Source: Stichopus chloronotus (taxonomy: Eukaryota > Echinodermata > Holothuroidea > Aspidochirotida > Stichopodidae). Taken from it: a DNA stretch of 64,000 nt. A model generated the notes under the pieces. The model was not told the DNA's origin and made no database searches. It was given only the letters and a program-made list of their open reading frames with translations. Positions within the stretch are counted from its first letter, which is position 1. Each line of letters begins with the position of its first letter. The DNA lies in the NCBI GenBank assembly GCA_021234535.1, contig CM037829.1, positions 31,778,962-31,842,961 of the forward strand. Direction: 5' to 3'. Below, piece after piece: positions 51,801-63,800 of the stretch. The translations under genes were made by a program, and so were the position numbers.

Positions 51801-54800
51801 GAGGTTATCCATTCGGTCCTTTTGCGGTGCCCATAGTCGTGGGTGCGGAGAGTAGGAGCACGACCCACCAAGTAGATGTTTACCCCCAGAATTGTTATGG
51901 GGGGTGAAAATAATTATAAACATTGTCACATGTGCCAGTGGGCCAACCCTCTATTTTTGTTTTAGCCCACTCTCATGTAGAGTTGTGGGTCAAAAGTGGC
52001 TAGGATCTGGCTGTTGGCCTTGTCTTGGCAGTGGTCAAGTCAATCACTTTAACTTGTTGTAAGTTGAACATTGTCAAAGATTAAGGACAAATTGTAAGCC
52101 TCCCTCCACCCTCAATGTAACTCTCTCCTGTCTGATCTTTGATGGGAAGGGAAGACAACTTTTGTGTTGATGAGTTGTGTTGTGCTGGTGTAACATAAAT
52201 TCCTCTTTAAAATCACCCAGTGGTAAATGTGTTTCATGTAAAAATGATTTTCCTCGATGCAAATTTCCCAGGATATTCTCAAATTCAGCTGGGATGCAAT
52301 TCCTAGAATATGTCCCACCCTGACTGCATAGTCCCTAGTGAAAATCACTATTAAAAGAGGTTATTGGTGGTCATTTCAATTAATTATCTGAGTTGAGTGT
52401 GGTTTAAAAATATATTTTTTTGAGATATTTGCCCAGCAGAAAATCTCAGAAATTGTTCTGTTGGCAAAAGAATTGACCACTGATTACCCTTTGAATTGAT
52501 CTTTCATGGTTAACGAGGTCAATTAATTAGGTTAATGTAATTTGAAATGGATTCAGAGCTTAAGTTTCAAAGCAATTCGTTCAGTGTAACAACACATGAT
52601 ATCTTCTGAAGTTAAAAAGAAAATAAGTAACCCCTATAAATTCTGATTAGTTGCATGCAGTTTTGTCTTCTCAGGACAACAAATTTACTTCGTTGTTCCT
52701 TAACATTAGTACTGTCTAGGCACCTTTCGGTTCTTTGTATCTCAAGTACTTAATTTGTGACAGGTGGCTTTCATGAAGCCTCAAGCCTGGAAGTTCTAAA
52801 ATTTCAAGTTTTTATTCATACAAACAAAAAGTCACTAGTCCTTTCTTATAAAAAAAATTAACATTTGACAAGCGTCAAACTTTTCGGCAGTGTTTCCTGT
52901 AATAACTTGTATTGGGTCAATACGCTTAGAATGTTTAACTCGCTAGAAATGTAAGAATGTTCATAGGCACACATTGTTGATCACACTTCATCAACTTCAA
53001 ATTTACATTATTAAACAGTAAGAAGGTTTTTAATATAATGCACTTTTGTTAGCATATGCTGACTGCATTGAATCTTTTTAATCTAATTATGTTTTTTCAT
53101 TTCATTTAGAATATCGAGGTAGCAAAACCTTTGTTTTGATCTACCAGTGTTGAGAAATACGTCATTTCTTTTCATTCGGGTGAAAATTCAATCATCAAAC
53201 CATCACTCTGCAGCCTAGCAACAAAGGCTGTCAGGATTACTTCCTGTTGCTGAGTCATTTTCATTTTGAAGGTGAATTACTGTCAAACTGTGTAATTAAG
53301 TCCTATATATAAAACAATGCAAGGGGGTTGAAATTCTTGTCTCAAGATTCACAGCTGGAAAAAAATACAGGTACCCTCATGACTGGTTTTATTCTCTTTT
53401 TTTCTTCAAATGCAGGGAGGCCTTGGACCAGCTGGTCGTTGACAACTTTCCACTCAAATCCACAGAGTTTGGGGTCGGAAGTGCCAAATACAATGATTAC
53501 ATTGCAGCTCTGAATAAAGTCAGTACACATCAAGGAAAATTGCATGGACAAAACTTTGCTATTTTCAAATTCAAACTATTAATGCTAATGTTAATCTTTT
53601 GCTTGCAGACATATATGTAAACAACTGTGGTCAACAGCTTCATTTCTCAGACATGTTGTTATTACTGTAAACCTGGTAATATTGTTAAATATGGAAGAGC
53701 ATGAAATATGATAGAGCTTGCTTAAATATTTAGAACCTACTATTTTCAAGGATTCTGCTAGAAATTAAAAAACAGGGGACGATTTATTACTACTGATCTT
53801 TGGTTCTACATTGATGCTCTCTATGACAAAAGTTACAAGTGTGTTCAAGGGGAACTAAAGTTTGCTTCAAAGCCTGAATAAGGTGCAATTTGAAGGGTTT
53901 TAAAGGTCATTCATGTATATAAGTTTAAAGTGTCCTCTTCTTTAGTAACAAACAAAGATAATTGAATATTTATATTTTTGTGGAAATGAAATGGGGGTTT
54001 GACCCTTCTTTTACGGAAAGGGTTGGCAAAATCCTCCTCTTTCTCTCTGGCAAAGTCTCTTGTTCTGGTTTTGTATTTTACTAGTTGAATATTTTTTTGT
54101 TATTTTCTTGCAGCTTCTCACAGCTATGGTCTTATCTGGTAGCATAGATCTTCTGGAGATTGTGATCGGTATTCTCTGCCGGGAGGAGAACCATCTCTAC
54201 GAAGCAGAGATCATCAAGTCCATAGAGTCATTCATTAAAAGGTGAGATTATTAAAGAAGAGGGCTCCGATAGTGAAATTTAACTTTGTCAAACCATTGTG
54301 CCCTTTTTGCATTTTGATGTAACTTTGTGGAATAAATGTTGCAAGGAAAAGTTAGTAAAGTCAACTTAGTGGACATCAGGCTAGATATCAAATGACAAAA
54401 ATGTAATTTATATCTGGAAAGTAAAGACAATAGTAGACGTCCCAATCATTGAGTAAGGTCTCTTCAGCTACCCTTAACACCCTTCTGTAATTGTCAGAAG
54501 GAATAGTTGACGGAAGTATCACAGGAGTTATTATTCAGCTGTACAGTCTTTGCGGTTGTCCTTTTGCACATCTGCAAACTTAAATCTATTTCAAACGGTC
54601 CTCATTAGCCCAATAATAACAATAATGAGTTCATTCATATAGCACTCTAGGTAAATGGTTTCACAGCACTTTTACAACAACATCACGCCTCACTGGGAGA
54701 AGCTGGTAGCACGCGGATCCCTCATGGGTCCCCAACTAGCATCTGGGTAGACATGAGCAAGTCTAGATAAAGACCTATCCTTATGGGTCTCATGTGGTGT

Positions 54801-57800
54801 CAAACCCATAACTACAGAATTACAAGTCTGATGCCTCAACAACCATTAGGTGACCACACTGTCATGCTACCATGCTGCTCTATACACCTGGAAACTCAAC
54901 TACCATTTGAAATGCCTATATGTTTTCACTATTCAATGTTGTACTCTTTGATCTTTATTTAGCATCTCTTTGACACTAACAAAACCAAAAGGAAAGAACG
55001 TGAGAATGGCGTATCCCTGTTGGGAATTGACCCTTGTAACGATCTGTCGATTACTCCTAACTTTGTGACTGAAAAATATTTTTAGGAACATGAAAATGCC
55101 ATTTCAGTCTTAGCAGCTGAAAACAATGCATTCATGGTTTGAATTTGATATGGTTTAGTGGGAAATACCGTATGGAAAAAAAAATAAAAGGGATTGCTTA
55201 CTTTGCTTATCGGTATAAATTACTTTTTTCCCTTGTTGAAATATAGACATGGTTATGCTGCTTCTTTATAAATATTAGCTTGCAAGATTTTTCTAGAGTA
55301 TGGATGGTGTTCTTAAATCCATCAATAACTTCACTGTCATAGAATCAATTTCCAGACAGTTCCTTCCGGGAATGTTCTACTCCGTTACTTTTATTTCGTC
55401 TATCCTAGGATGGACAGATCAAAGCAGGTATCAGCTATCAAGATTTGCTTGAAGATATTCCAAGCAGGAGGAGAATACAACAAGGAAATGAGGAGAGCCG
55501 TGATGGAGAAAGTCTGCCTCCCGATGCTGAGGCTCTGCAACGTCGACACGGTGGTCAAGGTCTTTGAGATCTACATCAGGGACGTTTTCATGATCCTGGA
55601 GGGTAAACTGCAAAAGGTGAGAAATCACCTCGTGTTTCTCGGCTGTTGAGAACAGTCTAGAGAGAAAGTGCGATGTGGTTTGTGCATTGCTAAGAATTTC
55701 ATTGGACTTCGTTAAATAACAATGTAAAACAAGGAACCGAGGAACCGAAAATTAGATCTATACAAAGATTGTAGATTCTCTCTGAATTATGCCAACTCAG
55801 ATTATCTTGCTCTGATCCACCCATAGATACAGTGGGGGAACTGACCTGGTGACCTCTCACATTATTGCCGTTCGTGCATATCATTAACATTAATTAAATT
55901 TGAGTTTGCGCTGTTTCATATGACAGCCAACCATGCAAATTTAGATCAAAATTTCTTAACATGGATAGCCAATATAACCACACTGAGGAAATGTGCATAT
56001 AAATAACACTTTGCTTGCTCAATATGTACAGGGATATAGATATTTTGTATACACTTTGGGGTGGTATTGACAGCAATTCCACAAATATGAACTTAAAGTA
56101 ACAAAAACCATCCCAAAACTCACCAATGCCAAAAAACTACTTCGTTACCTTAAAATGTTCTTAGCTAAAATACCTTTCAGAATTCGTTGACATTTGTGTA
56201 TATCAAGTCTTTAGGCGTGCAGTCACAGATCAAATAGGTTCACAATGCAACGTTGCCGTGGTGAACTTGGTGGCCATCTTGGACTTAGTTTTGAAGTTAG
56301 ATTACGTCTCAAATGTTATATTTATTTTTGTGCATACTGAGCAATACACATTGCAAAGGTCTACCCATTACACATTCATGTTCAGAACACTAAAGTTTGA
56401 TGGAGAAAATAAAACTTTTCTGATGGAAATGTGACATAAGGATAATGCCAGAGGTAGAAAGATACGTTCCTTACTAAAAAACAACCTTATTAATTTGATT
56501 GAACTTTTAAGACAGCAATGTCAGAAATAAAATCAAGAGTGTTTTCAACTCTGACCTTAAGACCCCTTCAGTGATGTGTGGGTGGTATTCTGTCAAACAT
56601 TGGAAAAATAAACTCCTGGGTCAATTTGACGTATATTGAACTATTTGCCTGACGAAATTACTTCGAAGTCATATATTTTTGAAAGTATAGTGAGTAGGTA
56701 GAAAACCATCGGGTACATTTATTGGGTAGAATGCTGTTTGAGAAGGTCTGCAAACCAGAAGTTTATGACAATTCAAATTTGCGTGCTTAATGATTTTAAT
56801 TTGTCCCTCATTATACAAGGTCGGAAGTCCTACTGAGACAGTGGCACCACTGCTTTCAGTCACCCTCTAATAAACACCAGCACCTCTGTCACTCTTAGAT
56901 GAACACCAGCACCACTATCAGTACCCACCATCAGTACCCCCACGTATATACCACTTCCATTATCCTCAGTCAAACAATGCCATCAAAGTCTAGGTAAAGT
57001 GAGGATTCCTTCAGCATATATCCCAAAACCAAAAATTGCTATCGGATCAGTAGAAATACTTATTTTTTATTATTTGAAGAATTACTTGATTTTTTTGTTA
57101 TTTATGTATATACATTCTGCTCTCTGTGTCTTTACAGGTTTCTGAGGCAGTGTTTGCCAACCAACTGGTCTCAAAAATTTGTTGCTTTGAGCTAATCGAG
57201 CTTTTGTACACGCGGCTATCAAAGGATCAGCTCAACTCGATGACCTCGGCCATCAACAAAGCATACTGCTTAGGTGAAGCCAAGACAGGGAAGGAAATGA
57301 CTCAAGGAATTACCAAGTTAGTTATCCTTGCTTTCATTGTACTTTTTACCAACAGGCTTAATAAGTGTTCTAGCCAAAGAAAAAGTAAAAGAAACATGTT
57401 GTTGCATAAGCATATCGACCGATTGTTTTATTTTTGAGTAGTAACCAGAAGGAGAGATTGTGGTGGCGATGTATTTGTTTTTATTGCACCCTGTTGTGTT
57501 ACTGTATGTGTTCCATGTTCAGCAGCAGGTTGTGCGTCTATCTAGCTGTGTAGCATGGTAGGAACTGTTTCATTACTTTAGTAGCCAACAGGAAGTTATC
57601 TGGTGAAAAGAAGAGGTAGTGTATGCATCTCAAGCTTTGATTTTGGTGAAAAGATTTTCCAGCTGATGTTCGATCAATGTTGCATTCTCTTCAAAGGCAA
57701 ACTCTCAAGATATATTGAAGATGAAGAAGCATATCTCAAATTAGGGTAGTAAGGAAGAGGGTAGCAAGGAAGTATTTAACACAAGAAAGCATAGCAAGAT

Positions 57801-60800
57801 AGCATCACAAAATATAGCATCACAGAAGATGGCAATAGCATAGCACGAGGTAGCATAGCAAGATAACACAAGATAGCTTATCATGACATCATAGCAAGAT
57901 AGCATAACCACATGAAAGCATAGCAAAATACATTGCAAGATAGCATAATACAAGATAGTGTAGGATGGTAGTACAACACATAAGCATGTGAGATTACTCA
58001 TGGCAGTGAGCAAGGGTGACAAGATGAACAGAATTAGTCCAGAGGACAAAGGTCGACACAGGCCAACATAATTATGGCAGTGTTAAAGGAACAACCCTCA
58101 ACAGGGTTGAAGAAAAATTTATGCAGAAAGAGAGAATTTGGTTACAGAAATATGGTTAGGACTGGTGTGCAGTAGTGTGTGAATGTATTGATGTATACAC
58201 TGAAATGCAGTAGAAGCATGGTGTAATAATGCAACTTAAGGAAAAAATATGTATTTCCATTAACAGTAAGGGGCCTAAAAAATTCAACATGATAAGCACT
58301 GCTGTCACAGTTATGGAATTGCATGTAAACCTATTTTGGGTATTAGTACTGTGATGCAGTATCCGTGGATCGTTCAGTTCCAAGGAACGTAAAATTCAGT
58401 CTGGATGAGATACATTAGTGTATTGTAAGTCAATTTTAGAAAATGCTGGTGTGTTTGGAGAGGTGAGATGTGAATGTGTAGATCAAGGAATTTTCCAGGT
58501 TGGCAGAGGTTTACTGGACATCGGACATAGTGAATGACCATTACATCAGGCTTGTCATGTCACAGTAACCTACAGGAAAGCTTGTTCCACATTGCAGTAT
58601 CTTAAAATTTTCATCTCATCTACATGTATGAATGCACAAGTTCTGAGAAGACTTTTGAGTGTTTTCTTCTTCAAGTGAAGTTTACATTCGGGGTACGCAA
58701 GTTTTAACTGCTAGGCTCCACAGAAACGTAACTCGAGTGATTTGCTGTAGTTGTTTTTAAATGCTCTTTTTTTTATTTCATTTTTCAGAGTCGCTCATCT
58801 CGCCAAAAGCGAGAATGTCGGTGGTGAAACATTGTGTGTGGAACTGAGAAGGCAGTACCACTGTGCTGCATACAATGCTCTGATTGCGATCATCACATGC
58901 ACACAAACAGATGCTAAATTCTACAATGCTTTCTTGTTTCAAGAGAATATTGCGAAGGTGATTTAAGTTCTTGCACATTGCTTTGTGAATACTATTGGAC
59001 TTATGGGATGTCAGGGTATAAAACTCCTGGGATGCCAATTATGAAACACTATTGTACTTTTGGGATGTCCATATGTGGAAGCTATGGGACTTCTGTGATA
59101 TCGTTATGTAAAACTATTAGAGAGAAGCGGGATGTCTTTGTGTGAAAGCAATTCGGCTGATAGGATATCACTATATGAAAGCTATTAGCACTATGTGAAA
59201 GCTATTAGACTACATGGGATACCACTATTTGAGGCTATTTTACTTACTAGGATCATCGCTATGCGAAAACTATGTGACTACTGAGATATGACTATTTGAA
59301 AGCTATTGGACTGTGGGGATATCACTGTCACTATGTGAAAGCCTGTTAGACTGATCGGGAAACTGTAAGAGTAAAGGATTTTTAAAACTGTGTCATTTGT
59401 GAATCCATGGTTTCACATTGTCAGCTCTTTTTTTTTTTTTCCCCCCTTTGAACTGGGATCTTTGTTAATGGAGAAGATTTTACATTTTACTTCTGGGAAG
59501 TCTACTTAAATTACTATGCTCTTAATTTGTTTTTATGTTTTGCAGATGTTGTTATTAAGGAAGGTAAATCATGCAGGACGGAAAAAATTTGGACCGTTCT
59601 GACTTTTTCTCATCTTTCTCTGTTTTCTTTTTTCTTTCATATCTTTACTATTCATAACTTTTCAGGGCCAGTTTCTTTTTGAAAATATCATCGACCAAGA
59701 AAAATTGTATGAGTTTGAGGTGGAGATATCTGCGCCCATTGAAAGGAAGAGAAAATTTGTCGCTTTGAGACTCCAGACTTCAGGTTCTAGTGTGGGGAGC
59801 TATCAAGGTAAGAATGCTTTTGTGAGTTAACTTGAAATTCTTCACTTTCTGTTTAGTTTTCAACTCTAATATTTGCATTAGTCTGCTATTGTGTGCCAAT
59901 GCATGAAAAGAGTCACACCAACGTAACAGTATAGAAGTGTGCTGATTTTTTTGTGTCCATTTAGAGATTAGCCTCTTAAGAAAATGGATACTTCATAAAG
60001 AGTACGAATATTTTTTCTCTCTGTTGATGAAAACCATATCTCAGTATCGTGTTTGAATTGAAATTTATGAATTTCTGGAGAAAACTCTGTTTCAAAATGG
60101 TTCATTGCATCATGGGAATTTGTCAGGTAACCCAGGTACAATTATGTCAAAATCCTTTGTAGTTCTTGATAATCTTCAGTGTATTCAAAGATACATGATA
60201 GTTGAAGAGCTGTGACACCTTAGTGTCCACAGCATTTTACGGTAAATCGTTAAGGTACTGCATCTACTTTTTCACTGTCGTCAAAGGTCACTGCTAAATG
60301 AATGCTTTTCTTTCAAAGAAAACAAAGACTTTTAGCAATGATTTGCTGCTGTTACATGGTATTATTGTATCATTAAGGCTTTAGGAAACCTCTCTTGACT
60401 CGAGTCAGAGAGACTAGAGAGTCTAGAGGCAAGAGAGAAGTCTTTCTTAAAAAAGCAAGTTAGGAGCGAGATATTGGCATGTGGATTTGAAATGCCTGAT
60501 GTAACAAGTTATTCTCTTTCAGAACTCTTTCAAAAATTATTCCCTTTCAGAACCTTTTTACTTGTCAGTGAAATATTACATAGTGGTAGTTAAAGTTTGA
60601 ATTTTAGTTGAAAATTTGTCAGTCAAATTTGACAGTCAAATTTGGCAAAATATCTCAGAGTCACTACAAAAATCATTTTTTAAGCCCCATGTTTGTACAA
60701 AGAAATGTTCATATGTCTGTTTGATTTCAAGTAGCAGATGTTTTCTTGTAGAGTCTGCATTTGTAGGCCCAACAAAAATGTCGAGATAATTTTTACATTC

Positions 60801-63800
60801 AGATATCTGGAAGATGAGTTCATAGTTCTCTTTCAGATTTTGTGACAGATAATCTTTTCTCCTACTGTCTCTTCCCTTAAATACAGACAAAAAACAAATG
60901 TAGATGACCAGGCAATTGCCAGTTCAACTGATATTCCAGCTTTAACGTAATGGAACAAAAAGAAAATGTATTTAATCAGTAGTTCTCACCTTTGACATCT
61001 TCATTAGCATATCATCTGTTGGTAGTAATTATCTCTTTGTGTGTAATCATTTTTCTTTCTGAAAAGGACCCGGAAATTATTTGTCATCTCAATATCTTGC
61101 TGATAGCAGTTTAAGTGAGGACATTCACAAATTTGATTTTACCGGACCAATATCTCAGAGTGTCAGTTCCTTGGACCAATCACACAGTCAAGGCTCGAGA
61201 GGAAATCAGGGGAAACAAGACGACCAAACAAAGGTAGTAGCAAGCTTGCTCTTATGGAGAAAAAAAAACTCATTTAAAAGATGGTAAAGTATGTCTATGA
61301 CCAAAGGGTAGGTGTCTTGGTGAAGGTTGGCTTTTGGAAAAATACTAAGGGTACGAGATCTGGCAGAGCTTCGTCTAAGGCTACATGACCGCAACCAACT
61401 TATACAAGGCTAGGTTTATGACACTTACACAAACTCTGTGGGTATGGTGAAGCTTAATTTTAGGGAATTGTTATGATTAAATCCCTCAGCTTAAATTTTA
61501 TTCATTAGTTATACTTTATAGTGAACAATATCCTACGACAGGAAATATGGCAAGACTGAACTTATCCCCTTTTTTTTGATGTATGGCATGGTGTTAAAAT
61601 TATCTTTAAGATATTGTGAAGCTGGTTCTGTTTTTGTGAATTTAATTGTCAATACAAATACAATTACTTCCAAAGGGATTTTTGAAGACAAGCATATTAG
61701 TTGAAAAGATTAAAACAATTTGCACAGAAAATTTTCCATGAAAGAATTGGTGTTTTGCACAGCAGGCCATTGCTCAAGTGACCTTTTCTTGATTAGTTTA
61801 GTGATCATTCTATCTTACTTTCCACATATCTGAATTCAATGTGAATTGTCAGGTTACCGGAGAAGACAGGGAACTTGGTGACTTCTTAGAGATGGAAGGA
61901 GACAAGTTGAATCAGCACGAATGCATGGCGTCCATGACGGCAGTTCTCAGACACATGATGGAGAACAAGATAACACCAGAGGCAGCACAGGTGAAGAAGG
62001 GAGTAACTGTTCTCGCAATGAGAAGGAACCGTAAAGAAGGAGATTGTGTTGACCAATGTTAATTGTTACACCTTTCTTATTTTCTCACATTTCTTAACCT
62101 TTTTTTTTAACTTAATGTTCGTTGGAACTATATCCAGTGGCCAGTCGACCGAAAATGCTAGTGATTTTTAGCAACGCATGACAGTGGTTGAGGTTGTTTT
62201 CAGTGTAATTTTTTGTGGTAGGAATTTTCGTTATGGTGATTTTAGTTTGTGATTGCAATGTATCGCTTGTGGATGGATAGGTTAAGGTATCCCATGATGC
62301 ATTGTACCCACAATGTGTGACATAGCATCAGTTTCTTCACTTTTACATAGATTTGATGATGATGATGATGATGATGATGTTGAACTCGGTGTAGATGTTC
62401 AAAATGCCTACCGTGGAGGTCAAATTTCATTTTGAAACCAGATGGGATAAAAAATGGAAAAGCTTTGAATGTGCAAATCCGCTTAATTTTATGAGATGAT
62501 TAAGAAGACAGAAAAAAGTTATGATTATACTAACATGGATCTCATGGATGTCTATTTCATGATAAAGTTTTTCTTTTTTGGTTCCAAGATCAAGCAGACT
62601 AGTGATATGCCTCCATGGATGAGACTCTTACACAGCAAGATGTCGTCACCTCAGAGTGCAGTAAACATCAAACTCTTCATCGCAAGACTCATCATTAATT
62701 GTCCGAAGGTACTGGAATAGTCACATAAATTTGATGATGTACTGTAACCATGATCAGAACAATGTTGAATTTCTTTCGTGTCAGTGTTTTGTGTATGCCG
62801 TTATGTAAAACAGCAGTGTTTTTTGTATGCTGTTGTGTCACATAGCAGTGTTCTGGGTGTGGTGTTTTGTAATCCATCAGTTTTCTGTGTATGCCGTTTT
62901 GCAACACAGCAGTGTTCTGTGCATGCTGTTATGTTTTGAAGCAGTGTTCTGTGCATGGTGTTATGTTTTAAAGCAGTGTTCTGTGTATGGTGCTATGTAA
63001 CACAGCAGTGTTCTGTGTATGGTGTTATGTGACCCAGCAGTGTTCTGTGTATGCCGTTTTGTAACACAGCAGTGCTCTGTGCATGGTGTTATATTTTAAA
63101 GCAGTGTTCTGTGTATGGTGTTATGTAACACAGCAGTGTTCTGCATATGTTGCTTTGTCACACAGCAGTGTTCTGTGTGTGGTGTTATGTCACACAGCAG
63201 TGTTCTGTGTATGGTGTTTTGTAACACATCAGTTTGGTGTATGTTGATGTTGATATCACGTTGTAAATACACACATACTGATCGTAGACATGTTCTTCAA
63301 TTAAGTATTACTTCAAGTGAAGTGTCATATAGTGTAAGCTAAGATCACTAAGTATGGTGGAATAGCTTGTGTTGGGGGTTCTTCAGCCAAGATTGTAATG
63401 TACACATAAACTGCAATGAACTCTTTAGTTTGGCATCAATATAAACTTCTGAGGGTTATCTGATTGTATTCTAGATAGTTGATGCATGTTTTGCTTGGAA
63501 ATAATCTTGATATTTTGCTTTGTTTTGCACGTGCTGGGTTTTCCCTGCTTTTCACCATGAACCACACTATAATCACTTTGTAAATCAATGCCAACACTTC
63601 ACATACCCAATAGCAGCACTTGTCATAAATTATCATTTGAAATTTCAGAATTCTAAAAAAAAAAAGAAACTGCAAGGTTCTATTAGTTTATGAACAACCA
63701 TCTCCAATTTGTGCTGTTACAATCTCTTTTTTTTGTTTTGTTTTATGAACATTGTTTAATTTTCTTTTTCAGATTTTTGAGCCATATGCAAAGTTTTGGT

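Noticed and set aside
57741..58049. 102-codon minus-strand Cys/Tyr/Ser-rich frame
   Set aside because: Produced by the agcatagcaagat minisatellite, whose units lack stops in that frame.
60636..60890. 84-codon minus-strand frame with protein-like composition
   Set aside because: No domain recognised, no start or splice context. Length is within chance expectation for 64 kb.
62695..62907. Frames with repeating HNGIHK or VLCNTAVF units on both strands around 62.7-63.3 kb
   Set aside because: Translation artefacts of the 32-bp minisatellite, not a repetitive protein.
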